From the NCBI GenBank assembly GCA_026389555.1, contig JAPLHQ010000013.1:1-48173 (forward strand): DNA of 48,173 nucleotides, given 5' to 3'. The translations under genes and the position numbers were made by a program. A model generated the notes under the pieces. It was not told where the DNA came from. It saw only the letters and a list, made by a program, of their open reading frames with translations, and did not search any database. Of the stretch, positions 20,183 to 30,208 are shown piece by piece (position 1 is the stretch's first letter; every line of letters starts with the position of its first letter). The DNA comes from Chloroflexota bacterium (GTDB lineage: Bacteria > Chloroflexota > Limnocylindria > Limnocylindrales > Limnocylindraceae).

Positions 20183-20806
20183 TTAGCGCTTGGCGGCGAG
20201 TGCCCCTTGAACGATCTGGGCGATCTCTGCGGCGAGTGCCCCCTGCTCCGCGCTCGCGTCCAGGACGCGCCAGCGAGCCGGCTCAGCGGCGGCGAGGCTG
20301 CGGAAGCCTATCGCCACGCGCTCATGGAAGGCGGCATCGAAGCCCTCTTCAAAGCGTGTACGGTTACTCCCCGACTTTCGGGCGAGGCCGTGCTCTGCGG
20401 GGAGGTCGAGGAGGAGCGTCAGATCTGGTGTGCGTCCGGCGGTGGCGAAACGAATCATGCCGCGCAACTCCTCTACTGGGAGGCCACTCCCGTATCCCTG
20501 ATAGGCGAGTGTTGAATCGGCGAATCGGTCGGCGATCACCACGGCACCGCGTGCCAGCGCCGGCTCAATCACGTCCGCAACGAGTTGCGCGCGCGAGGCG
20601 TTGAAGAGGAGCGCATCGGCGCGTGGGTCTACTGGAACGGCGCCCCCCTCACCAAGGAGGATGGCGCGGATCTTCTCGCCCGCCGGCGTGCCGCCAGGCT
20701 CGCGCACGGTGACCACCTCACGCCCAGCGCTACGCAGCTGCTCAGCGAGCAGCGCGATCTGTGTTGACTTACCCGAGCCGTCTGGCCCCTCAAAGCTGAT
20801 GAACAT
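20183..20806 (-). CDS. tmk: dTMP kinase
   Basis: MFISFEGPDGSGKSTQIALLAEQL...TVREPGGTPAGEKIRAILL...ADRFADSTLAYQGYG. Confidence 0.97.
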   Translation of the reverse strand: MFISFEGPDGSGKSTQIALLAEQLRSAGREVVTVREPGGTPAGEKIRAILLGEGGAVPVDPRADALLFNASRAQLVADVIEPALARGAVVIADRFADSTLAYQGYGSGLPVEELRGMIRFATAGRTPDLTLLLDLPAEHGLARKSGSNRTRFEEGFDAAFHERVAIGFRSLAAAEPARWRVLDASAEQGALAAEIAQIVQGALAAKR

Positions 20807-20824
20807 GCTGCCGTCTACCTGCTA

Positions 20825-22798
20825 CTAGCGGCGGCGGCGCGGCGTGCTCGAAGCGCGCCCTGGCGGTTCAAGGCGTACGCGACGGTGCGGATCGCGACCA
20901 CGCGAACTGCTGGTGATGTTCGCCTCGCCAGCGAGTTGATGTTGTAGTCGGCGAATGAAGGCGCTCTGCGGTGCAAGTTCAACCGGGTGCGCAGTGCGGA
21001 GCACCTCCTCCACGCCGTTCGCCGCCTCACGCAGCGCCATCTCGCGCGGATCATCTGGAAGGTCGTAGAGCGCCAGTAGGGCGCGCTCCATCTGTGCCGC
21101 GGCGTTCGACTTCAGTACATGGATTGGGACGCCACGGCGCTCCGCCTCAACCAGCTGCACGCCGCGCTGCTTGAACTCGTTACGAATCGTCATCACCGCG
21201 TCCGCGTCTTCTGGGCCGCGCGCCGTGCTGGCCGGAAGTCCAAGCTCACGAATCGCAATCTCCAACTTCTTTCGCGAGATTCCGTGCGCGTAGATGCGCA
21301 ACTCGGGGAGCGCGCTCTCGCTCCGCTCTTCGTCATCTGCATCTGGTGCGTCATCCCACGCCGCAGGAATCCTACCGCCATCTACGGTGCGGGCAGCAGG
21401 TTCGTTATCCATCTCCGAGACCGCGCTCGCCATCGTCACGCCGTTCACCCAACCGCGCGACGGTCGCCAACTTCCTGAGGCAGGCGCCGCGCCGAGTGCT
21501 GGCATCACGGGGGCGGCGGTTCCACCTGGAATCGTTGCCGCTGGGTGACGCATGTCGTACAGTTCCGCGCCGCGACGCGAACGTTCGCGGTGCTTCCGCC
21601 AGCCACCCTGTCCTTCATCACGGCTGTCGCGACTGTCGCGGCGATCGCGACGATCCTCATGCGGCGTTAGCCCACCGAAACGGCGCTGCTCAATGCCGGG
21701 AAGCGCGCCTGGGCGAATCCGCTGCTGGGTGCGATGCACGCCAGCCTCATCGCGCCAACGCTCTTCTGGTGCAACGGCATCGCCACGCAGCAGCGCGTCA
21801 ACGGTTGCCGCAACATCTTCATGCACCAGGATGTGATCGCGGTCGATGATCTCCACCACCACGTCAAACGTTGGTGGCGCCTTCCGCTCCAGAACACTCT
21901 TCTGCGTGCGTCGTCGTCGCGCCTCGTCATCGCCGAGCGTCACGCTCTGAATCCCACCGATCAGGTCGGTGAGCGTTGGGTTCAACATCAGGTTGTCCAG
22001 GCTATTGCCGTGTGCCGTGCCGATCAGCTGCACACCACGTTCAGCGATAGTGCGCGCCGCGATCGCTTCAGCCTCCGTGCCGATCTCGTCAATGACGATC
22101 ACCTCTGGCATGTGATTCTCCACCGCCTCGATCATCACCAGGTGCTGGCGCTCTGGTGAGCTCACCTGCATCCTGCGCGCCTTCCCAATCGCTGGGTGTG
22201 GGATGTCACCGTCGCCGGCGATCTCGTTTGACGTGTCTACCACCACCACGCGCTTGGAGAATTCAGAGGCGAGGACGCGTGCCGCTTCGCGCAACATCGT
22301 CGTCTTCCCTACGCCAGGTCGTCCCATGATCAAGATCGACTTCCCTGATTCAATATGGTCGCGCAAGATCTCAATGGTGCCGAACACTGAGCGCCCAACG
22401 CGGCAGGTGAGGCCAACGACACGGTCAGAGCGATTCCTGATCGCCGAGATGCGGTGCAGCGTGCGCTCAATGCCGGCGCGATTATCTCCACCAAAATCAC
22501 CGATGCGTGAGATCACCCACGACAAATCTTCTTCGGTTACCTCGCGCTCGAGCAGCGTCACATCACCAGAGGTGAGTCGCGCCTCTGGTCGTCGGCCAAG
22601 GTCCATGACGATCTCAAGGAGTCCGTCGCGACCGGCGGCCAACTCTTCGCGCGTGGAGAGTTCACGAACGCTCGCAATGATTTCTCCAGGGAGGCAGTCG
22701 AGGAGGAGGTCGAGATTGTCGACGATCGCCTCTTCCTGCACGACCGTGGGCTCCAGTGCTGCGCTGGCTCCGTCGTGGGGGTTTTTGGCAAGGCTCAT
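20825..22798 (-). CDS. SpoIIIAA/Ycf45-like AAA ATPase with C-terminal R3H domain
   Basis: [26 protein letters not shown]...[27 protein letters not shown]...[28 protein letters not shown]...[15 protein letters not shown]...[23 protein letters not shown]-terminal R3H-like [27 protein letters not shown]. Upstream part of the 807-aa ORF is an artefactual extension. Confidence 0.9.
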   Translation of the reverse strand: MSLAKNPHDGASAALEPTVVQEEAIVDNLDLLLDCLPGEIIASVRELSTREELAAGRDGLLEIVMDLGRRPEARLTSGDVTLLEREVTEEDLSWVISRIGDFGGDNRAGIERTLHRISAIRNRSDRVVGLTCRVGRSVFGTIEILRDHIESGKSILIMGRPGVGKTTMLREAARVLASEFSKRVVVVDTSNEIAGDGDIPHPAIGKARRMQVSSPERQHLVMIEAVENHMPEVIVIDEIGTEAEAIAARTIAERGVQLIGTAHGNSLDNLMLNPTLTDLIGGIQSVTLGDDEARRRRTQKSVLERKAPPTFDVVVEIIDRDHILVHEDVAATVDALLRGDAVAPEERWRDEAGVHRTQQRIRPGALPGIEQRRFGGLTPHEDRRDRRDSRDSRDEGQGGWRKHRERSRRGAELYDMRHPAATIPGGTAAPVMPALGAAPASGSWRPSRGWVNGVTMASAVSEMDNEPAARTVDGGRIPAAWDDAPDADDEERSESALPELRIYAHGISRKKLEIAIRELGLPASTARGPEDADAVMTIRNEFKQRGVQLVEAERRGVPIHVLKSNAAAQMERALLALYDLPDDPREMALREAANGVEEVLRTAHPVELAPQSAFIRRLQHQLAGEANITSSSRGRDPHRRVRLEPPGRASSTPRRRR

Positions 22799-22865
22799 TG
22801 GCGCAATCCTAGCGCGGCAACCGAGTGAACGGCTCGGTAACACTGCGTCCGAGTCTGCGTGAGAG

Positions 22866-23912
22866 TCAGCCGATCGCGGGGAGCATCCCTGGGGCGGTGA
22901 CGCGCGCTCGTGCATCACGCACGGCGAGGCGCAGATCACCAATAGCCGTGAAGCCCTGCGCCGTGAGCACTGCACCGAGTCCCCCCTCATAGCTGCGCAC
23001 CACCGCGAGGACGCCGTTCTCGGCCGTTCCAGCGCGCGTCGCCCGCTCTGCGATCTCGGCGAGCCCCGCCTGAATGAGTGGCGCCGCATCAACGCCAGGG
23101 AGGAGGCTGATGCGTAGCGCGTGCGGATGCGCTTCGCCAATCTCACGTGCCACACCAAGATGTAGCCACGCACTGATCTCGTCCGCCGCGCCATCCACCA
23201 CAAAGGCGCTCTGCTCTGCCAGCCGAAGGAGCGGCGTGATGCTCGCACGCGGTGCCCATGTTCCAGCGGCGGCGCGCTCCCACTCCCGCGCGTCGATCAA
23301 CTCCATCCGTGAGACGGCTGGCGGCGTGGTCACTGACATCAGTTGCGCAATGCGAAGTGCATCACTCGCCTGCGCTGGACGCAGCAGAGCACGCGCAGCG
23401 CTCGTAGTGCTCGCAGGACTTGTAGCGCTCAGTGAGCCCCCCTTCCGCAGGTAGAGCGTCTCGCGCGCATATGGCTGAAATCCGGCACTACTGAGGAGCA
23501 GCAGGGTCTCCGCATCTTCCGCACAGGCAACATGCAGGCGTACAACTCCGTGTCGACCCGCTTCGCGCGCAACGCGAGCGAGAAGTCGCGCACGCGCCGC
23601 ATCATCTACCGCATCCAACTCAACAATCGTCCAGTCGCCACGCTCGTCGCGCTCCACGCGTGCAAGCCCATCGGCAAAGGCGCCACGCTGATGAATCCAG
23701 ATGGAGTCAGACGAACGAATCAGACTGAGCGGCATGCGGAAGAGTTGATAGAGACTCAACGCGGCGGGACCAAGAGGAAGGCCGAGCGAGCGCATCTCGC
23801 CGCTCCCTTCGTGCAGTGAGCGCTGTGCGCGCCGCGAGATCTCTACGAGTGCGGTGAGGTCAGTAATGCGTGCGAGACGGACGCGCGGAGCACCCTCAGC
23901 GTTCGGTGACAC
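22866..23912 (-). CDS. Tandem GNAT-like acetyltransferase domain protein
   Basis: 348 aa; [25 protein letters not shown].. and second half [21 protein letters not shown]..; each half starts with a GNAT-like 'R.A...D...I..L' pattern. Confidence 0.6.
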   Translation of the reverse strand: MSPNAEGAPRVRLARITDLTALVEISRRAQRSLHEGSGEMRSLGLPLGPAALSLYQLFRMPLSLIRSSDSIWIHQRGAFADGLARVERDERGDWTIVELDAVDDAARARLLARVAREAGRHGVVRLHVACAEDAETLLLLSSAGFQPYARETLYLRKGGSLSATSPASTTSAARALLRPAQASDALRIAQLMSVTTPPAVSRMELIDAREWERAAAGTWAPRASITPLLRLAEQSAFVVDGAADEISAWLHLGVAREIGEAHPHALRISLLPGVDAAPLIQAGLAEIAERATRAGTAENGVLAVVRSYEGGLGAVLTAQGFTAIGDLRLAVRDARARVTAPGMLPAIG

Positions 23913-23915
23913 GGT

Positions 23916-24542
23916 TCACCCGCGACGCGTCGTCGCCGCCTGCTCCACGAGCCAGCGATGCAGACGTGTCTCGCCTGCAATCTCCGGATGGAACGAGATC
24001 CCCACCACGTTCCCCTGTCGCGCCGCAACAATCTCGCCCCCCTCAAGTTGTGCCACCACACTCGCTGCCGGCCCAACTCGCAGGATCTCTGGCGCACGAA
24101 TAAAGACGGCGCGAAGAGTTGTAGGGCCGCCACTCGCCTTCAGGCTCTGCATCTTCAACTCCGTCTCAAACGAATCGAGCTGCCGACCGAACGCATTGCG
24201 TCGCACCTCCATGTCTATGAGTGAGAGGACGGGCTCGTCACCGTCAGCAATCTTCGTTGCGAGCAGGATTGCGCCAGCACAGGTGCCGAGGATTGGTGCG
24301 CCGCGCGTTGCAAGTGCCTTAACTGGTGCAACGAGTCCCCAGCGCGCATAGAGCTTGCGCATCGCCGTGCTCTCGCCACCGGGAAGGATCAGTCCATCAA
24401 CGCCATCAAGATCTGCGGGGAGACGGATCTCTCGACCAACAGCGCCGACTGCGTCGAGTGTGTCGAGGTGTTCGCGGAAGTCACCCTGCACCGCCATCAC
24501 GCCGATGACTGGCTGCCGTTTACGACGCGATGCGCCGGCCAT
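23916..24542 (-). CDS. pdxT: Pyridoxal 5'-phosphate synthase glutaminase subunit PdxT
   Basis: IGVMAVQGDFREHLDTLDAVGA...LILPGGESTAMRKL...PILGTCAGAILLA...NAFGRQLDSFE...SFHPEIAGETRLH. Confidence 0.97.
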   Translation of the reverse strand: MAGASRRKRQPVIGVMAVQGDFREHLDTLDAVGAVGREIRLPADLDGVDGLILPGGESTAMRKLYARWGLVAPVKALATRGAPILGTCAGAILLATKIADGDEPVLSLIDMEVRRNAFGRQLDSFETELKMQSLKASGGPTTLRAVFIRAPEILRVGPAASVVAQLEGGEIVAARQGNVVGISFHPEIAGETRLHRWLVEQAATTRRG

Positions 24543-24545
24543 CAG

Positions 24546-25460
24546 TTACCAGCCGCGAGAGGAGAGTCGCTCCGCATCTGGGATCGTGCGCATCTCGATC
24601 CCCTTCATCGCTTCGCCGAGTCCCGCTGAGACTTCGGCCAAGATCGCAGGGTTCGCCCAGTGCGTTGTTGCCTGGACAATTGCGGCCGCAGTCTTTGCTG
24701 GGCTCTTTGATTTGAAGATGCCTGATCCAACAAAGACGCCATCAGCGCCGAGCCACATGGAGAGCGCCGCATCGGCTGGCGTTGCAATGCCACCCGCAAC
24801 AAAGTTCACCACTGGGAGTCGCCCCGCCTTCATGGTGAGCTTCACGAGTTCGTAGGGGACGCGCATCTCCTTAGCGGCAGCGCGGAGGCGCTTCTCGCTC
24901 TGCCCCTTCAGCGCCTCAATCTGCTCTTTCACCGTCCTAATGTGACGCACCGCTTCGACAATATTTCCCGTGCCCGCCTCGCCCTTGGTGCGCATCATCG
25001 CCGCACCTTCGCTGATGCGACGGAGCGCCTCACCGAGGTCCTTGCAGCCGCAGACAAACGGGACGCGGAACTCGTGCTTATTGATATGGAATCGGTCGTC
25101 CGCCGGCGTCAGCACTTCAGACTCGTCAATGTAGTCAACGTTCAGCGCCTCAAGGATCTGCGCCTCTACGTGATGACCGATGCGCGCCTTCGCCATGACA
25201 GGGATGGAGGTGACCGCCTGGATCCCCTTGATCATGTCGGGGTCGCTCATACGCGCCACGCCGCCATCACGTCGAATATCAGACGGGACGCGCTCCAGTG
25301 CCATCACCGCTACGGCGCCCGCCTCTTCGGCGACCTTCGCCTCAGCCGGCGTCACCACGTCCATGATCACGCCGCCCTTGAGCATCTGCGCAAGGCCGCG
25401 CTTCGTTGCCCAGGTAGATTTGGCGACCTTCGCCTTTGCTGGTGCGTTGCGCTTTGCCAT
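24546..25460 (-). CDS. pdxS: Pyridoxal 5'-phosphate synthase lyase subunit PdxS
   Basis: [54 protein letters not shown]...[17 protein letters not shown]...[11 protein letters not shown]. Confidence 0.98.
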   Translation of the reverse strand: MAKRNAPAKAKVAKSTWATKRGLAQMLKGGVIMDVVTPAEAKVAEEAGAVAVMALERVPSDIRRDGGVARMSDPDMIKGIQAVTSIPVMAKARIGHHVEAQILEALNVDYIDESEVLTPADDRFHINKHEFRVPFVCGCKDLGEALRRISEGAAMMRTKGEAGTGNIVEAVRHIRTVKEQIEALKGQSEKRLRAAAKEMRVPYELVKLTMKAGRLPVVNFVAGGIATPADAALSMWLGADGVFVGSGIFKSKSPAKTAAAIVQATTHWANPAILAEVSAGLGEAMKGIEMRTIPDAERLSSRGW

Positions 25461-25483
25461 AGCCCTAGCCTCTCACGAGGCGC

Positions 25484-26416
25484 CTACAACTGCAAGCGCT
25501 TCCGCATCTGCTTCGGAGCAATAAAGGTGGCGATACCACCAGCCATCAACAAAAGCCACCACGCACTAGAAAGTACTAACACCGAAGGTAGCTGGTAAGA
25601 CCTAATGCCCACGAGCTTATGGCGCTTCGTAATCATCCCAAGTCCCCTCTTTATCTCGAGAACAACGTTCTTCCAGAATGGCTTTCTGCTAGCAAGGACC
25701 TTATCTCGCCCGCGCGCAAGCGCGCGTTCAACAAACTCGTAAAATCCTTTAGGCGCTGGGTGCTCAACATGGGCGTCCATCCGTCGGTGCATAGGAATGC
25801 CTGCAGCGCGGAGTTCACGTACGTGCGCGGCGCAGGATGCGCGCGCTGTTCCGCCAGATGAAGGAAATGGGAACTTCAGCAGCACCCCTCTCCGATATGC
25901 CACGCAGTTGACAAAAAATGAACCTATCTTTTTAATGCCGATCTCTGCTGAAGGAAGTTCAAAAGCCCAGATCAGAGCCAAGGTTTTCTCTAGTAGTGAG
26001 CCGTTTGCAAGATGGACAGCGCTTGCGCAGATCTGTACTTCGGAATCTTCAAATGCCTCAGTCAGCTTTTTGAGCGACCCTGGCGAAGGAATCACATCGC
26101 TGTCGAGCAAAAGCACAATCTCTCCGTGGCTCTCCAGCGCGCACTCATTCTTCATCTGATAATAGTCCCTGCCAGGCAGAGGTATGTTTCGGATATCAAT
26201 CCATGGAATCACGCCGAGACCTTGACGCAACATTCCTTCAATCACTTCTAATCGTATCCCGGTTGGGTCATAGCCAGAGATGATTTCTACTCCGCTAAAG
26301 TGTTCTGGCCCAAGTTCTCTTAGCTCGCGGCCAATGCAGCTAAGCATCTGAAGCGCGCGAGATTGGTCTGCAATCGCATTTTCCCACTCAACGACGATGG
26401 TGAGCGACTGTTTCAT
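25484..26416 (-). CDS. Glycosyltransferase (family 2-like) with C-terminal membrane segment
   Basis: TIVVEWENA...YYQMKNECALESHGEIVLLLDSDVIPSPGSLKKLTEAF; C-terminal hydrophobic VLVLSSAWWLLLMAGGIATFIAP. Confidence 0.75.
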   Translation of the reverse strand: MKQSLTIVVEWENAIADQSRALQMLSCIGRELRELGPEHFSGVEIISGYDPTGIRLEVIEGMLRQGLGVIPWIDIRNIPLPGRDYYQMKNECALESHGEIVLLLDSDVIPSPGSLKKLTEAFEDSEVQICASAVHLANGSLLEKTLALIWAFELPSAEIGIKKIGSFFVNCVAYRRGVLLKFPFPSSGGTARASCAAHVRELRAAGIPMHRRMDAHVEHPAPKGFYEFVERALARGRDKVLASRKPFWKNVVLEIKRGLGMITKRHKLVGIRSYQLPSVLVLSSAWWLLLMAGGIATFIAPKQMRKRLQL

Positions 26417-26489
26417 GAACGTTCAGCTGACCTGCTCATGGCAGCAGTTTACATTGATTCTCCTCGGCAACGCCTGATAGGCTAAGGGG

Positions 26490-27725
26490 GTGCAGCCTCT
26501 CCTTGTCCTCATTGAGCCAGGACTAACTCACCTCCTTAACACTGGGGGTTCTCGTGCCACCCTTGAGCACGGCATGGGGCATTGGACGGAGGCGATTGAA
26601 CGCTTTGGTGAATACTGGGCGGGAGAGACCCTCCTGATCGCCAATCAGGCCCCTCAGGACCTCATTGGCATCGACACAGTCCACTTGGTGAAGGAGCCAA
26701 TGGTTGACCCGGCCCGCTCACTTCCTTTACGTGCGCGAAGCCTCCTCGTACGCGCAAGTGACCCACTACTTTCAGGTGCCCTTGGGTCAATGCTCATGCG
26801 GGATAATTGGGAAGCACATCAACATGATGAGCTAGGCGCAATGCTAAGTGCAGTGGCTAAGGATAATCACCAAGTCACAATCTTTATCTCCACCGCAATC
26901 CCCGTTACCGCAGAAACAATCATCAGAAATACTGCGGAAATCCAGCGCATCGCTGGCGCTACAAGCCGCGTGAAGCTCCGCATCCGCTTCAGCTCACAGG
27001 GACAGGAGCGGCGCGCGCTCCACCCAAGCTATTTTGGATTGCAGCTGAGGCGGTGGAGTGATCGGGCTGGGGCGGTAGACCTGAAGTTTGGCGTTGAGGT
27101 TGAGTCAATGGCGCAAAGATACTCAGAGATCGCGGGGCTTCCGGTTTCATGGGTGCCGTGGCCGAAAGAGGTAACTGGATGCGGCACCTCAAACGCAAAA
27201 TCTACTAGCAATAAGAACCACATTTACATTTATGCAAGTCGACCCGAGCAAGGAAGTCACCGCAGCCAAGAGATCGTTAGCGGCCTCAGGTCTGCACTCG
27301 GATCTAGCGCCAGGTATACAGTGCAGATTGGGAAAAAGGGACGTTTGCGCTCTCCAATAATGATTAACGAGCTGCGCAAATCTCCTGATGTGCTACTTTG
27401 CGACAGCGGCCTCCCACCAGATCAGTTGCACGCACAGTTCGCTGACGCCAGCGTCATTATCTTGCCGTACGAGGTGGATCGCTATCGCGGCCGAGGATCT
27501 GCACTCATGTGGGGCGCGCTTGACCACGGCATCCCGCTGATTGCCCCTGCTGGGACTGGGTTCGGCGATGACATCGCAAGGCACGGGATCGGATTCGCAT
27601 ACCGCCGCCGCAAGGAGATCCCGGCACTCGTGGGCCGCGTCCTCGCAGAAGAGGCGGACCTGAAAGAGGCGATCGCTCGCTACCAAGTGCATCGTATCGC
27701 TGCCGTGCGCGACTACTTTGAATGA
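26490..27725 (+). CDS. Glycosyltransferase-like protein (GT4/GT-B-like C-terminus)
   Basis: 411 aa; C-terminal LHAQFADASVIILPYEVDRYRGRGSALMWGALDHGIPLIAPAGTGFGDDIARHGIGFAY. GTG start. Confidence 0.6.
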   Translation: MQPLLVLIEPGLTHLLNTGGSRATLEHGMGHWTEAIERFGEYWAGETLLIANQAPQDLIGIDTVHLVKEPMVDPARSLPLRARSLLVRASDPLLSGALGSMLMRDNWEAHQHDELGAMLSAVAKDNHQVTIFISTAIPVTAETIIRNTAEIQRIAGATSRVKLRIRFSSQGQERRALHPSYFGLQLRRWSDRAGAVDLKFGVEVESMAQRYSEIAGLPVSWVPWPKEVTGCGTSNAKSTSNKNHIYIYASRPEQGSHRSQEIVSGLRSALGSSARYTVQIGKKGRLRSPIMINELRKSPDVLLCDSGLPPDQLHAQFADASVIILPYEVDRYRGRGSALMWGALDHGIPLIAPAGTGFGDDIARHGIGFAYRRRKEIPALVGRVLAEEADLKEAIARYQVHRIAAVRDYFE

Positions 27726-27752
27726 AGTACTGGCTCGCGTAAGATCACCGCT

Positions 27753-28349
27753 ATGAGTGAGACGCCAGCGCCAGCGGAGGGGGACCAGGAGGGTCGAATG
27801 GACGACCTCGCCGCGGGGCGGCATGAGGTTCCTCGGCTCGCCGCGGGGAGCCGCGGCCAGATCGCCAGCATTAATGTCTCGCACCCCGGTGGCGTTCCGA
27901 AGCGACCAATTGATCGCACCCTCATTACAACGCGTGGCTTGATTGGCGATGGTCAGCGCACTAAGGAGCCGGTGCACGGTGGACCAGAGAAGGCGGTCTG
28001 CCTGTTTGGCGTAGAACAGATTCGTCGCGTCAACGCCGATGGCCATCACCTCTATCCAGGCGCCATTGGTGAAAACCTCACGTTGAGCGGGCTTGACCTT
28101 GGCGGGCTGGCGAGTGGCGACCGTCTCCGCATCGGCGACCCTGCCACGGGGCCAATTATCCAGTTGAGCGATCCGGCTGCCCCCTGCAAGAACATCGCGG
28201 GGAGCTTCAAAGATTGGCGGATCGCTCGGGTCAGCCATAAGGTGCGCCCCGAGGACAGCCGCTGGTACGCACGGGTGTTGCGTGAGGGGCCCGTGGTTTC
28301 GGGCGACCCGATTGAACTGCTCGGCGCGGCTGATACGATCGGGCAATGA
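27753..28349 (+). CDS. MOSC domain-containing protein
   Basis: GQIASINVSHPGGVPKRPI...VHGGPEKAVCLFGVEQIRRVNADGHHLYPGAIGENLTLSGLDL..GDRLRIGDPATGPIIQLSDPAAPCKNIAG. Confidence 0.92.
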   Translation: MSETPAPAEGDQEGRMDDLAAGRHEVPRLAAGSRGQIASINVSHPGGVPKRPIDRTLITTRGLIGDGQRTKEPVHGGPEKAVCLFGVEQIRRVNADGHHLYPGAIGENLTLSGLDLGGLASGDRLRIGDPATGPIIQLSDPAAPCKNIAGSFKDWRIARVSHKVRPEDSRWYARVLREGPVVSGDPIELLGAADTIGQ

Positions 28350-28879
28350 GCAGCGAGGTCCTCGTCTTAAATCAAGACTACGAGCCGTTGAACGTCTCGT
28401 CTCTCCCCCGCGCCTTCCGACTGGTCCTTGGTGGCAAGGCGGAGATCCTCGCCGAGGGTGAACCGATCCGCAGCGCCTCGCGCAGTTGGACCGCGCCATC
28501 TGTTGTGCGACTTCGACACCGCGTCCGCCGTCCGCGTCCACGCGCCAAGCTGAGCCGCAAAGAGATCTTCGCGCGCGACAAGCACGCCTGCCAATACTGT
28601 GGTCGCGCTGGCGTCTCACTCACCATTGATCACATTGTCCCGAAGAGTCGCGGTGGCGACTCATGGTCATGGGAGAACCTGGTGACCGCCTGCATGTCGT
28701 GCAATCACCGTAAGGGCGACCGACTTCCAGAGGCGGCCGGCCTGCAGTTGCGCCGTCGCCCGTATGAGCCACGCTGCGATGTCTACGCGATCTTCCTCCC
28801 CTACCTCCGCCACGATGCATATTCCGCGTGGCGCGACTTCCTCTTCATTGGAGAGGGCGCGGCGGCGAGCGGCGCGTGA
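28346..28879 (+). CDS. HNH endonuclease
   Basis: VLVLNQDYEPLNVSSLPRAFRLVLGGKAEIL...KEIFARDKHACQYCGRAGVSLTIDHIVPKSRGGDSWSWENLVTACMSCNHRKGDRLPEAAGL; ATGA overlap with the upstream gene. Confidence 0.94.
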   Translation: MSSEVLVLNQDYEPLNVSSLPRAFRLVLGGKAEILAEGEPIRSASRSWTAPSVVRLRHRVRRPRPRAKLSRKEIFARDKHACQYCGRAGVSLTIDHIVPKSRGGDSWSWENLVTACMSCNHRKGDRLPEAAGLQLRRRPYEPRCDVYAIFLPYLRHDAYSAWRDFLFIGEGAAASGA

Positions 28880-30180
28880 GCCACGAGGCGGCACTTCGCG
28901 CCGCCGTTCCAGAAGATGTGGCAGAACTTATGGGCCAACTCCGCGCGGCGGGCTTTGCCGCATACGTTGTTGGCGGCGCGGTGCGAGACACGCTTGCTGG
29001 TCGAGCCCCAGCCGACTGGGATCTAGCCACAGACGCTACGCCCGACCAGCTGCGCAGTGCCTTTCCTGACGCGCAGTACGAGAACCGATTCGGAACCGTT
29101 GGGATCCCAACGTCGAAGGGAGTGCGTGAGGTCACCACCTTCCGCGCCGATGGACCGAGTAGTGACGCACGTCGGCCTGATGCGATCACCTTCCTTGGCG
29201 CAATCGAAGGCGACCTTGCACGACGCGACTTCACCATCAATGCGATGGCGTTCGGCGTCCCCTCTGGTGCGCACGGCGATCCTGTTGCTTCTGGGACCAT
29301 TGTTGATCCGTTCGGTGGCGCGGCAGACCTTGCCGCCGGACTACTCCGTGCCGTAGGTGATGCAGGCGAACGATTCCAGGAGGACGCGCTGCGTATGCTC
29401 CGCGCCGCGCGCTTTGCGACGCGCTTTGATTTAATGATTGAACCGGCAACAGCGGCGGCGATACGCCGTGACGCTGGGCTCGTCGCCACGCTCTCTGGTG
29501 AACGGATCGGCGCTGAGATTGACGGGATCCTCGTCGCAGAGAACCCAGCACCTGGATTAGCGGCGCTCTTTGAACTCGGTCTCACGGCGCAGATCGCACC
29601 GGAACTACATGCTGCGTGGGTCGCGGAGCTCCCTACCCGCGTCGCTGCGATTGGCGAGACCGGAAGCCTCGATGCGCTTGATCCGATCGGGAGGCTTGCC
29701 GAACTGCTTGCAGTCATTACAGATGACGCGGTGGTCGAAAAGATCCTGACCTCGTGGCGGAGGCCGCGCGCTACGTTGCACGCTGTTGCTGCGCTGCGTG
29801 CAGCTGATCGCAGCGCCGCAGCCGCCGAGCGCGGAGAGATCGATGCTGCGTCGTATCGCATTGCCACGGCGGCGCAGAGTGGTGACCCGCGCGATGCCGC
29901 TCGCCAACTACGTCGCCGCATTGCAGCGGGTCGCGCAACTCCAGCCGCCGCCACACTCCTTGCGCTCTGTGAACGCGCCGACGAGCAGCAGCTCCCCGCT
30001 CTCCTAGGTGACCTTGCCGCGGACGGAGGGGAGATCATCGCAGCGATCAACGAGCAGCCCGGCGCCTGGGTGAAGCCGCTCCTTGAGGAGCTGCTACAAG
30101 AGGTTGCACATGGGCGGGTAGAGAATCGCCGCGACGCACTCGCCGCTGCCGCGAAGCAGCTCCACGAGAAGCAGCGATAG
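28876..30180 (+). CDS. CCA tRNA nucleotidyltransferase / poly(A) polymerase family protein
   Basis: GFAAYVVGGAVRDTLAGRAPADWDLATDATPDQLRSAFPDA...RRPDAITFLGAIEGDLARRDFTINAMAF...EDALRMLRAARFATRFDLMIEP. GTG start overlaps the HNH stop (GTGA). Confidence 0.93.
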   Translation: MSHEAALRAAVPEDVAELMGQLRAAGFAAYVVGGAVRDTLAGRAPADWDLATDATPDQLRSAFPDAQYENRFGTVGIPTSKGVREVTTFRADGPSSDARRPDAITFLGAIEGDLARRDFTINAMAFGVPSGAHGDPVASGTIVDPFGGAADLAAGLLRAVGDAGERFQEDALRMLRAARFATRFDLMIEPATAAAIRRDAGLVATLSGERIGAEIDGILVAENPAPGLAALFELGLTAQIAPELHAAWVAELPTRVAAIGETGSLDALDPIGRLAELLAVITDDAVVEKILTSWRRPRATLHAVAALRAADRSAAAAERGEIDAASYRIATAAQSGDPRDAARQLRRRIAAGRATPAAATLLALCERADEQQLPALLGDLAADGGEIIAAINEQPGAWVKPLLEELLQEVAHGRVENRRDALAAAAKQLHEKQR

Positions 30181-30208
30181 CAACTCAGCGCAGCGCTAGA
30201 ATCCGCGC

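Noticed and set aside
22799-23248. N-terminal extension of the 807-aa ORF
   Set aside because: Overlaps the GNAT gene and is Arg/Ser-rich; the natural start is MSLAKNP at 22798, where the Ycf45-like homology region begins soon after.
27393-28619. 408-aa minus-strand ORF across the glycosyltransferase/MOSC/HNH genes
   Set aside because: Spans three well-supported plus-strand genes and reads as Arg/Ala-rich nonsense.
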